64,000 nucleotides of DNA from Clostridia bacterium (GTDB lineage Bacteria > Bacillota > Clostridia > Oscillospirales > Feifaniaceae). Every line of letters starts with the position of its first letter. Position 1 is the stretch's first letter. Made by a program: the position numbers and the translations under genes. The stretch covers positions 1 through 64,000 of the forward strand of contig JAFRSP010000070.1 of NCBI GenBank assembly GCA_017427525.1. The letters are read 5' to 3'. A model generated the notes under the pieces. The model searched no databases, was not told where the DNA came from, and worked only from the letters and a program-made list of their open reading frames with translations. Below, in pieces: positions 34,515 through 41,121 of this stretch.

Positions 34515-35738
34515 TCAATCTACGGAATAGAGCCGAACTCGGATGATCTCGCCTGCAGGAACTCCCTCGCAGTCTCTGGGGATGCAGAAGAATCCATCGG
34601 AGCCGGCAAGGCTTGTGATCAGCCCGGATTTACTGTGAATGGGATGTGCTTGGGGCATGTCCGCTTCCCCAGTGAGAAAGACTCCCATATACTGAGCACG
34701 GCCATGGTTTGCGCTCACCGCCTCGGTGAGACGAGCCGGTATGCTGCGCTCCCGCACGGTGCGTCCCAGCAGCCTTCCGATGAGCGGACGCACAAAAAGT
34801 TCAGACACGAAGAATGCCGCCGCGGGATGCCCAGGCAGGCCGAATACCGGCTTGCCCTTGCAAAGCCCCAGAATGGTGGGTTTTCCAGGCTTCATGGCGA
34901 CACCGTGAAAGAGAATCCCGCCCTGCTGCTCCAGCACACGGCAGGTGGCGTCTTTCATCCCCACGGAACTGCCGCCGGAGATAAGGACCATGTCGCAAGC
35001 TGTCAGAGCCTGATCCAGTCCGGCGCGAAGCAGCGGCTCCTCATCTTTGAGGATGCCGAAGGCAATGGGCGTTCCGCCCGCCTCCTGCACCAGGGCGGAG
35101 AGCATGGCGGAATTCGCGTCGCGGATCTGTCCCTCCTCGGGGATTTCCGATATCGGCACCAGCTCGTCGCCGGTGGAGAGGATACCCACCACCGGCCTGC
35201 GGGAGACCGGCAGACGGGAGATTCCCATGGCGGCCAATGCGCCGATATCCTGCGCGGTCAGCTTTCGTCCCGCGGGGAGTACCGTTTTGCCGGGACGCAC
35301 GTCGTCCCCTTTGAAGATCAGGTTTTCCCCAGGCGCTGCGCTCTTCAGAATGCCGATGGTGCCGTCGCCATAGTCTTCGGTATATTCGATCATCACCGCG
35401 GCGTCTGCCCCCTGGGGAATGGCGCCCCCGGTAGGCACGGCAGCACACTCCCCGCTTGAGAGAGGCATAGAGGCTCCCTCGCCCATGAGGATCTCTCCCT
35501 GCAGGGTGAGCAGGGCAGGAAGAGAGTCAGAACAACCAAAGGTGTCCGAGGCACGCACGGCGTAGCCGTCTACCGTGGACCGGTCGAATCCCGGCACGAA
35601 CTCCTGCGCCGTCACCGGTGCGCTCAGCACCCGACCCGTAGCCTGCTCAAGGGGAAGCTCCTCAACTCCCAACGGACCCTGAGCGAAGGTATCGGACAGA
35701 AGAGCATAGACCTCTTCCGGAGTTTTTACTGTCAGCAT
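34515..35738 (-). CDS. moeA: Molybdopterin molybdotransferase MoeA
   Basis: A 407-residue MoeA: FDRSTVDGYAVRASDTFG, AVPTGGAIPQGADAAVMIEY, ILSTGDELVPISEIPEEGQI, ISGGSSVGMKDATCRVLEQ, GLPGHPAAAFFVSELF. MoeA inserts molybdate or tungstate into adenylylated molybdopterin. ATG at 35738 follows AAGGAGG. Two MoeA paralogues in tandem are typical where molybdenum and tungsten insertion are separated, so one may serve tungsten; this is inference. It heads the minus-strand moeA, moeA-PBP, two-flavoprotein operon. Confidence 0.95.
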   Translation of the reverse strand: MLTVKTPEEVYALLSDTFAQGPLGVEELPLEQATGRVLSAPVTAQEFVPGFDRSTVDGYAVRASDTFGCSDSLPALLTLQGEILMGEGASMPLSSGECAAVPTGGAIPQGADAAVMIEYTEDYGDGTIGILKSAAPGENLIFKGDDVRPGKTVLPAGRKLTAQDIGALAAMGISRLPVSRRPVVGILSTGDELVPISEIPEEGQIRDANSAMLSALVQEAGGTPIAFGILKDEEPLLRAGLDQALTACDMVLISGGSSVGMKDATCRVLEQQGGILFHGVAMKPGKPTILGLCKGKPVFGLPGHPAAAFFVSELFVRPLIGRLLGRTVRERSIPARLTEAVSANHGRAQYMGVFLTGEADMPQAHPIHSKSGLITSLAGSDGFFCIPRDCEGVPAGEIIRVRLYSVD

Positions 35739-35772
35739 GGAGGATCCTCCTTTTTGCACGGGGTGGCTTTTC

Positions 35773-35801
35773 TTGCAAAGAACGCCTGTATCGGCTATAC
35801 T
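35773..35801 (+). promoter_or_regulatory. Promoter of the ThiF/MoeB-like gene
   Basis: TTGCAA (35773-35778) and TATACT (35796-35801) are 17 bases apart, about 22 bases before the ATG. Confidence 0.65.
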
Positions 35802-35823
35802 CAGAGCCAAGGAGGCGATGCAG

Positions 35824-36495
35824 ATGGAACTGCGGTATGAACGGAATATCCCCTCCGTCTCCCCGGAGGAGCAGGCCGCCCTTTCCCGGAAACGGGTGCT
35901 TGTGACGGGCTGCGGCGGCCTGGGAGGGTTTTTGATCGAATATCTTGCCCGGATGGGTGTGGGGGAGCTGACGGTGGCAGACGGAGACGTATTCGAGGCC
36001 TCCAATCTGAATCGGCAGCTCCTCTCCGCGCCGGAAACGCTGGGCAAAGGCAAAGCCGCGGCAGCGGCGGCGCGGGTGCACCGAATCAACCCGCGGGTCA
36101 AAGTCGTGCCGGTAGAAGCCTTTTTCGGAAAAGACAACGCCGATCTCCTGACGGAGGGGCAGGATCTGGTGCTGGACGCTTTGGACAGTGCCGAGTCCAG
36201 GCTGATTCTGGAGGATGCCTGCGCCAAATGGGGCGTGACCATCGTGCACGGTGCGATCATGGGCTGGTCGGCCCAGGTCACGGTGGCAAGGCCGGGAGAA
36301 AACACCCTGCATCGGCTCTATGGGGAGAGCTTTTCACCGCGGTCAAAAACCAGTCTGCCCTTCACACCGGCATTCTGCGCGGCGGTGCAGGCAGCCGAAG
36401 CGGTGAAGCTGCTGTGCGGCCGTCCTTCGGCCCTGGAGGGGAAGCTGCTTGTGGCAGATCTGCTGCAAATGAACTGGGAAGTGATTCGGATCTAA
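35824..36495 (+). CDS. ThiF/MoeB/HesA-family adenylyltransferase
   Basis: A 223-residue E1-like enzyme that would adenylylate the C-terminal glycine of a ThiS/MoaD-type carrier. It has the nucleotide motif VLVTGCGGLGGFLIEYLARMG, the arginine-containing ASNLNRQLLSAPETLGKGKA, and DALDSAESRLILEDAC. The CxxC zinc pairs usual in MoeB and the C-terminal region are reduced or absent, so it belongs to the short HesA/ThiF group. The likely partner is the MoaD-like protein at 40880-41116. The ATG at 35824 follows GGAGG. It overlaps the convergent LysR gene by four bases. Confidence 0.88.
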   Translation: MELRYERNIPSVSPEEQAALSRKRVLVTGCGGLGGFLIEYLARMGVGELTVADGDVFEASNLNRQLLSAPETLGKGKAAAAAARVHRINPRVKVVPVEAFFGKDNADLLTEGQDLVLDALDSAESRLILEDACAKWGVTIVHGAIMGWSAQVTVARPGENTLHRLYGESFSPRSKTSLPFTPAFCAAVQAAEAVKLLCGRPSALEGKLLVADLLQMNWEVIRI

Positions 36496-37379
36496 TTGCA
36501 AGGTTCGACCGAGAAATAGTTCAGCACAAAATCCCGAAAGGCTCTGCCCAAAGGGGAGAGGGTCTTTTCCCTGCGAAAGCAGACCATCATCTGCCGGGTA
36601 AAGCGGCGATCCTGAAGGGGGATCAGCCGGATCGCCCCATCTCCCAGATAAAGTGCGGAGCAGTCGGTTGGCACAAAGCCCACACAAAGGCCTGAGGCGA
36701 TCATTTGCCGGTGCAGCTCCCGGGAATCGGCATAGCAGACCGAATGAAAGCGGAGCGCCAGCGCGCTGCAAATCTGAAAGGGGAACTCCTCTCCGGAGCG
36801 GCCGCCTCGCAGAAACACCGCATCCTGCCCCTCCAGCGCCTTCGGAAGCAGGGAGGGGCTGTCTGCAAGAGGGTGCCGCGCGGGGACGGCCAGAGCATAG
36901 CGCTCCTCGTAGAGGGGATATCCGGTGAATTTTGCATATTTTCTTCCGGCGGGGTAGATGAGCATATCATATTCATTGATATCAAGGTGTTCCAAGCTCT
37001 CAATTTCGCCTGTGAGCTCGAATTCCGTTTCCGGGGCGATTTCCCGGTAGGCAGCAAGGCACTCGGTGAGCTTGTCGCAGAAGCCGGCAAGGCCGATCTT
37101 GATTTTGGCCTCCGCCCCCGTGGATAAAAGACGCATATCATCAAGCGCATAGTCCAGTTCCCGAAGTACCATGGTGCTGAATTCCAACAGTCTTGCGCCG
37201 GCCGAATTCAACACCAGCTTTCGACCGTTTCGCTGAAAGAGCGGCATCCCGAGTTCCTCCTCCAGCGTGGAGAGGTTTTTGGACAGGGATGACTGGGAAA
37301 GATGCAAAAGCTCCGCAGCTTGGGAGACGTTTTCCAATTGGGCGATGGTGACAAAATAACGCAGCTGCGCAATACGCAC
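36492..37379 (-). CDS. LysR-family transcriptional regulator
   Basis: A 295-residue LysR-type regulator: N-terminal winged helix-turn-helix (QLRYFVTIAQLENVSQAAEL then SLSKNLSTLEEELGMPLFQR), a linker helix, and an effector-binding domain from about residue 90 (IKIGLAGFCDKLTECLAAYR, AVPARHPLADSPSLLP). GTG start. It lies between the ThiF-like gene and the tungstate transporter and may control either, but no operator was identified. Confidence 0.9.
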   Translation of the reverse strand: MRIAQLRYFVTIAQLENVSQAAELLHLSQSSLSKNLSTLEEELGMPLFQRNGRKLVLNSAGARLLEFSTMVLRELDYALDDMRLLSTGAEAKIKIGLAGFCDKLTECLAAYREIAPETEFELTGEIESLEHLDINEYDMLIYPAGRKYAKFTGYPLYEERYALAVPARHPLADSPSLLPKALEGQDAVFLRGGRSGEEFPFQICSALALRFHSVCYADSRELHRQMIASGLCVGFVPTDCSALYLGDGAIRLIPLQDRRFTRQMMVCFRREKTLSPLGRAFRDFVLNYFSVEPCN

Positions 37380-37715
37380 GGCGGCACCGTCCTTTCCGAC
37401 GTTTCAGGGTTTCGGGAAAGCTCTGCGGGAGCAGGGAAGCCCCTCTTCCAACATAACCCTGCAAAAACGGGATTTCTGAACAGGGGAAATTCTCCCTGCC
37501 TTCAGTATAAATCCCCTTATTCCAAAAAGCAATCAGAAAATGGAACGATCCCTTTGCGCCTGCCGGAGGCAAAAACGCGGTAAGAACCCACCGGAAGGCT
37601 ACCGCGCTTTTCGCAGAGAGAGGCCCCGTTGGCCGATGCGAATTCCCCAGCAGGGTTTCAAAAAACAAAAAGGGAGCAGGACGCTTTGATTTGAGGAAAA
37701 ACACGGGAAAATCTG
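37380..37715. other. Intergenic region upstream of the tup promoter
   Basis: The gap between the LysR start and the tupA promoter holds a hairpin (cgcggta at 37576-37582 with taccgcg at 37600-37606) followed by CTTTTC, which may be a weak plus-strand terminator. No gene with a ribosome binding site was found. Confidence 0.45.
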
Positions 37716-37744
37716 TTGCATCGAAGAAGAAATTGTGTTACAAT
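37716..37744 (+). promoter_or_regulatory. Sigma-A promoter of the tupABC operon
   Basis: TTGCAT (37716-37721) and TACAAT (37739-37744) are 17 bases apart, leaving a leader of about 130 bases before tupA. Confidence 0.75.
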
Positions 37745-37780
37745 TATGACATGCTGAAAACTGAATTTTGCAGTTTGAAA

Positions 37781-37860
37781 GCGGTGGACGAGCCTCTTTC
37801 CGAACCCGACCTGAACGGAGTTTCCGGGCAGGTCCCGATTGGATTGAGCTCGCTTTTTTA
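37781..37860 (+). promoter_or_regulatory. Structured leader RNA upstream of tupA, candidate Moco/Tuco-like riboswitch or attenuator
   Basis: An outer helix CGAGC (37789-37793) with GCTCG (37848-37852) encloses GACCTG (37808-37813) with CAGGTC (37829-37834), which in turn encloses CGGA-GTT-TCCG. Six T residues follow the outer helix at 37854-37859. The helix-plus-T-run layout suggests transcription control. Molybdenum/tungsten cofactor riboswitches are known upstream of Mo/W transport and cofactor genes, which makes that class attractive, but I could not confirm its conserved core. Confidence 0.5.
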
Positions 37861-37885
37861 TTCTGCAAAAATGGAGGAGAAACAC

Positions 37886-38875
37886 ATGAAAAGAACCCTT
37901 GCCTGGATTCTGGCCGCCGTATTGGTTTTAGGCCTTCTGGCCGGCTGCAGCAAAAATGCCGAGACCCCCGACGACGGGTCAGATGCTGAGGAAAGCGCCA
38001 CCAATACCGTGATCCTCAAGGAAGCGGACGAAAAAATGATCAACACCTATACCCTGCTGGCAGTCAATCCCGAGGCTCCCTTTGTGGATGCAGATGGCAA
38101 TCCGGTCTCCGACGTGGCGGTGAACGCCGCCGGTGCCGAGGCGCTCATCGACTGGTTCCTGTCTGCCGAGGGGAAGGATTTGGCCGCCGACTACGGTCAG
38201 GCCGAATATGGCGACAGCCTGTTCTACCTGCTGGAAGGCGCCCCGGTCTTTGCGGGCGAGATCGCCGCTGCCACCCCCGAAACCGAGACCATCCGGCTTT
38301 CCACCACCACCTCCGTCAACGATTCCGGCCTGCTTGGCGCGCTGCTTCCCGTGTTTGAATCCGAATACGGCTACAAGGTGGAGATCCAGTCTGCCGGCAC
38401 CGGCAAGGCGATCGCAGCGGCCAAATACGGCAACGCGGATCTGATCCTGGTCCACGCCAAGTCCCAGGAAGAGACCTTCGTGGCAGACGGCTTCTCATAT
38501 GTGCTGCCCGGCTTTGAAAGCGAGCGGCTTTCCTTCCTGTATAACTACTTTGTGCTGTGCGGGCCTGCCTCTGACCCCGCCGGCGTGAAAGACTGTGCGA
38601 GCGTTCTGGATGCCTTTGCCGCCATTGCCGACGGTAAGTACACCTTTATCTCCCGCGGCGACGGCTCCGGCACTCACACCAAGGAGCTGTCTCTCTGGCC
38701 CGAGGCTTTGGGCATCACCGCCGATGCGGAGAGCTTTGCCGACTACACCGAGTGGTATGTTTCCGCCAATGCCGGCATGGGTTCCTGCCTGGTGATGGCC
38801 GAGGAGAAGGAAGCCTATATCCTCACCGACAAGGCCACCTTCCTGACCTTCCAGGCCAACGGCGGCGTGATGTAA
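37886..38875 (+). CDS. tupA: Tungstate-binding lipoprotein, apparently circularly permuted TupA
   Basis: A 329-residue lipoprotein (lipobox LLAGC, Cys21). Residues 136-329 match the N-terminal two thirds of TupA: IRLSTTTSVNDSGLLGALLP, VEIQSAGTGKAIAAAKYGNA, FISRGDGSGTHTKELSLW, TDKATFLTFQA. The normal C-terminal part (about MINTYTLLAVNPE, then AAGAEALIDWFLSAEGKDLA, ADYGQAEYGDSLF) instead occupies residues about 42-113, before the core. TupA binds tungstate outside the membrane and passes it to TupB. GGAGGAG precedes the ATG at 37886; the longer open frame from 37691 would cross the promoter and leader. Confidence 0.88.
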   Translation: MKRTLAWILAAVLVLGLLAGCSKNAETPDDGSDAEESATNTVILKEADEKMINTYTLLAVNPEAPFVDADGNPVSDVAVNAAGAEALIDWFLSAEGKDLAADYGQAEYGDSLFYLLEGAPVFAGEIAAATPETETIRLSTTTSVNDSGLLGALLPVFESEYGYKVEIQSAGTGKAIAAAKYGNADLILVHAKSQEETFVADGFSYVLPGFESERLSFLYNYFVLCGPASDPAGVKDCASVLDAFAAIADGKYTFISRGDGSGTHTKELSLWPEALGITADAESFADYTEWYVSANAGMGSCLVMAEEKEAYILTDKATFLTFQANGGVM

Positions 38876-38897
38876 CCTTTCTGATTCGACAACAACC

Positions 38898-38921
38898 GGG
38901 GCAGGGCGTTGGCCCTGCCCC
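38898..38921 (+). other. Intercistronic hairpin between tupA and tupB
   Basis: A nine-base perfect GC stem (ggggcaggg with ccctgcccc) with a short loop lies 23 bases after the tupA stop. The following bases are ctttgcg, a weak T run. Such hairpins usually stabilise the upstream message so the binding protein is made in excess, or partially terminate. Confidence 0.6.
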
Positions 38922-38942
38922 TTTGCGTAAGGAGCGATCAAT

Positions 38943-39629
38943 GTGCAAACCGCGCTGCAAAAGGCTCTTGAGCTCATCCTTTCGGGAGACCGTGAGTTGG
39001 CCAATATTCTTCTGGTCACGGCAAAAACCTGCGTGACCAGCTCGCTGATCGCGCTGCTGGTCGGCCTTCCCATCGGGATTTGGCTGGGAGCCAGCCGGTT
39101 CCGGGGCCGTCAGGCGCTGGTGGTTTTTTTCCGCACCATGATGGGCATGCCGCCCGTGGTGTGCGGACTGGTGATGTATATGCTTTTCTCAGGGGTTGGC
39201 CCGTTCGGAAAGAAAAAACTGCTTTTCACGGTGACTATCATGATCATTGCACAGGTGGTGCTCATCACCCCACTGGTGGTCGCCAATTTGGAAACATATG
39301 TCGCGGCGATCGCCCAGTCTGTGAGGGAAACGGCCAAAGGTCTCGGCATTGGGCCGTGGCGGACCTTTCTGCTGCTCTCAAATGAGTGCATGTATCCCAT
39401 CTTTTCCACCTACCTGCTGGCCTTTGCCCGCTCCATTGCGGAGGTCGGCGCGGTGTCCATGGTGGGCGGTGCCATCGCCTGGAAGACCAACGTGATGACC
39501 ACGGCTATCATGCTCTATACCAATCGGGGCAGCTTCACATTGGGGGTCGCATTGGGCGTTATCCTGATCGCGATCTCCCTGCTGGTGAATATCGCCGTCA
39601 CCGTGATGCAGAGGAGGCTGAGCCGATGA
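38943..39629 (+). CDS. tupB: Tungstate ABC transporter permease TupB
   Basis: A 228-residue permease with about five or six membrane helices: LANILLVTAKTCVTSSLIAL, MGMPPVVCGLVMYMLFSG, and the EAA-like loop SVRETAKGLGIGPWRTF that contacts the ATPase, followed by AFARSIAEVGAVSMVGGAI. The GTG at 38943 has AAGGAG eight bases upstream. The stop overlaps tupC by four bases. Confidence 0.92.
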   Translation: MQTALQKALELILSGDRELANILLVTAKTCVTSSLIALLVGLPIGIWLGASRFRGRQALVVFFRTMMGMPPVVCGLVMYMLFSGVGPFGKKKLLFTVTIMIIAQVVLITPLVVANLETYVAAIAQSVRETAKGLGIGPWRTFLLLSNECMYPIFSTYLLAFARSIAEVGAVSMVGGAIAWKTNVMTTAIMLYTNRGSFTLGVALGVILIAISLLVNIAVTVMQRRLSR

Positions 39630-40294
39630 AGATCGCAGCCTGCAGCAAAACCTACGGAAAGCGCACGGTACTCCGCTGTGGGGAGCTGACGTTGGAGCCC
39701 GGAGAGGTCTGTGCCGTGGTGGGACCGAACGGCAGCGGGAAGTCCACCTATGCCAAACTGATCGCGGGGGTGCTGGAGCCGGACAGAGCCGGAAGACTGG
39801 TCGAGGAGGCTGTGACGATCCGGTATATGCCGCAGAAAAGCTATCCCTTCCGGATGAGTGTGGAGAAAAACATTCTGCTCTCCGGGGATGATCGGGAAAG
39901 AGCGAGGGAGCTGATGGAAAAGCTCCGGCTGACCGCCCTTGTCCGTCAGCGTGCCGGCTCCCTGTCCGGTGGGGAAGCAGCCAAGATGGCCTTGGCACGG
40001 GTGCTGATGCAGCGGTGTGATCTGCTGATTCTGGACGAACCCACCGCGGCCATGGATATGGAATCCGCCATCGCCGCCGAGCAGTTGATTCAGAACTACC
40101 GGCAGGAGAATGGGTGTGCCGTTTTGCTGGTGACCCATGATCTCTCTCAAGCACGGCGCATGGCGGGCAACGCGCTGTTTTTCTATGGAGGGGAACTGTG
40201 TGAAGCCGGCAGCGCAGAGACCGTGCTCTTTCATCCTGAGCGGGAGGAGACCCGCCAGTTTCTCGAGTATTACGGAGGCTTTGCAAAACGATGA
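39626..40294 (+). CDS. tupC: Tungstate ABC transporter ATP-binding protein TupC
   Basis: A 222-residue ABC ATPase: Walker A VVGPNGSGKSTYAKLIAG, Q-loop YMPQKSYPF, signature LSGGEAAKMALARVL (here SLSGGEAAK), Walker B DLLILDEPTAAMD and the switch His in LLVTHDLSQA. It energises tungstate import with TupB and TupA. ATG at 39626 follows GAGGAGG and overlaps the tupB stop (ATGA). The operon is followed by a terminator. Confidence 0.93.
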   Translation: MKIAACSKTYGKRTVLRCGELTLEPGEVCAVVGPNGSGKSTYAKLIAGVLEPDRAGRLVEEAVTIRYMPQKSYPFRMSVEKNILLSGDDRERARELMEKLRLTALVRQRAGSLSGGEAAKMALARVLMQRCDLLILDEPTAAMDMESAIAAEQLIQNYRQENGCAVLLVTHDLSQARRMAGNALFFYGGELCEAGSAETVLFHPEREETRQFLEYYGGFAKR

Positions 40295-40295
40295 A

Positions 40296-40324
40296 AAGCG
40301 CTGGAGGTTTTACCCCCAGCGCTT
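40296..40324. terminator. Hairpin terminator between tupC and the MoaE-like gene
   Basis: A nine-base stem (aagcgctgg with ccagcgctt) and eleven-base loop; on the minus strand TTTTCAT follows, so it chiefly ends the convergent MoaE-like gene, and it can weakly serve tupC. Confidence 0.65.
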
Positions 40325-40336
40325 GATTCATGATAT

Positions 40337-40729
40337 TCAGGTTCTTTCGATTTCAAATACGCACTCCTGCTTGAGCGCGCCGACCAAGAATTGCAGGGCA
40401 TCGACTACATGGGGCCGGATGTCGCCTCCGATGAGCACGAGCATGAGATCCTCCCCGAGAGCCAGTTCGCCCTCGTTGAGCCAGACACGGACATGATAGA
40501 TCCCTGGCAGACGCTTTGTCTTTTCCACGGTCTCTTTCACCTTTTTTGCATCGTAGCAAAAGTGCATGCCCTTGACCGGAAGAGTCCCCTCTGCACCCTC
40601 CCTCACCATGGCCCTGGCGGTCTGGCGCACCACGCTGTTGTGAACAAGATACATCCCGCATTTTGCCGCATTCTTCTCCGCTTTGGCCTCCTGTAGCCAG
40701 AGATCGACAGAGGGCGCTTTTTCACCCAT
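40337..40729 (-). CDS. MoaE-like molybdopterin synthase large-subunit homologue
   Basis: A 130-residue MoaE-fold protein: SVDLWLQEAKAEKNAAKCGM, YLVHNSVVRQTARAMVREG, MHFCYDAKKVKETVEKTKR, IYHVRVWLNEGELALGEDLM, LIGGDIRPHVVDALQFLVGA. MoaE with thiocarboxylated MoaD converts cPMP to molybdopterin. Classic MoaE ends in a lysine-rich segment (KREA-type) that provides catalytic lysines; here the chain stops at CVFEIERT, so these are missing. It has AAGGAGG and its own promoter (TTGTCA-16-TATACT, 40752-40779), and is separated from the moaD-like gene by a terminator. Confidence 0.78.
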   Translation of the reverse strand: MGEKAPSVDLWLQEAKAEKNAAKCGMYLVHNSVVRQTARAMVREGAEGTLPVKGMHFCYDAKKVKETVEKTKRLPGIYHVRVWLNEGELALGEDLMLVLIGGDIRPHVVDALQFLVGALKQECVFEIERT

Positions 40730-40751
40730 GCGTTCGCCTCCTTTTTGTACC

Positions 40752-40779
40752 AGTATAGCAGGAATTTGAAAAATGACAA
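40752..40779 (-). promoter_or_regulatory. Promoter of the MoaE-like gene
   Basis: On the minus strand TTGTCA (40774-40779) and TATACT (40752-40757) are 16 bases apart, just upstream of the ribosome binding site. Confidence 0.6.
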
Positions 40780-40812
40780 CGCAGGCTGCGGGTTTTCCCA
40801 CAAAAATCGCAG

Positions 40813-40850
40813 AAAAAAGGCCCCGGATGAAATACGCATTCGGGGCCTTT
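40813..40850 (-). terminator. Rho-independent terminator of the aor-moaD operon
   Basis: A stem of AAAGGCCCCG with CGGGGCCTTT, with extra pairing of ATG and CAT in the loop, is followed on the minus strand by TTTTTT. Confidence 0.85.
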
Positions 40851-40879
40851 GCAGGGTTTTCCATGAGGCGTATGATTGA

Positions 40880-41116
40880 TCAGCCGCCGCCGAGCAGGGT
40901 ATAGACAAAAAGAATATCCCCCTCCGCAAGCGATTGGTCGGGAAACCTTCTGGCCTGATCGACCATATAGATCACCCCGTTCAGCTCCTCAGCAGGGTTT
41001 CGGCCCTCCCGCCGCAACAGCAGTGCGGCGGCCTCCTCACAGGTGAGGACTTGCGGAGCTTCGACCGTTCCCTCCCATTTTTGGGTGAGCTCGTAAAAAA
41101 CGACAGAAACTCTCAT
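40880..41116 (-). CDS. MoaD/ThiS-family sulfur carrier protein
   Basis: A 78-residue ubiquitin-like carrier: VSVVFYELTQKWEGTVEAP, GVIYMVDQARRF, AEGDILFVYTLLGGG. The C-terminal Gly-Gly is adenylylated and thiocarboxylated by a MoeB/ThiF enzyme to donate sulfur during molybdopterin synthesis. Here the chain ends in three glycines after TLL rather than the usual two. It follows the aldehyde:ferredoxin oxidoreductase gene by five bases; such MoaD-like genes commonly accompany tungsten oxidoreductases. Confidence 0.88.
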   Translation of the reverse strand: MRVSVVFYELTQKWEGTVEAPQVLTCEEAAALLLRREGRNPAEELNGVIYMVDQARRFPDQSLAEGDILFVYTLLGGG

Positions 41117-41121
41117 GGCGC

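Noticed and set aside
33699-35459. 586-codon plus-strand frame across both moeA genes
   Set aside because: It lies opposite two clear MoeA coding regions, has no ribosome binding site and shows no recognisable domain.
37691-37885. Longer tupA start upstream
   Set aside because: The extra 65 codons would cover the promoter and the structured leader, while the ATG at 37886 has a strong ribosome binding site and begins a lipoprotein signal peptide.
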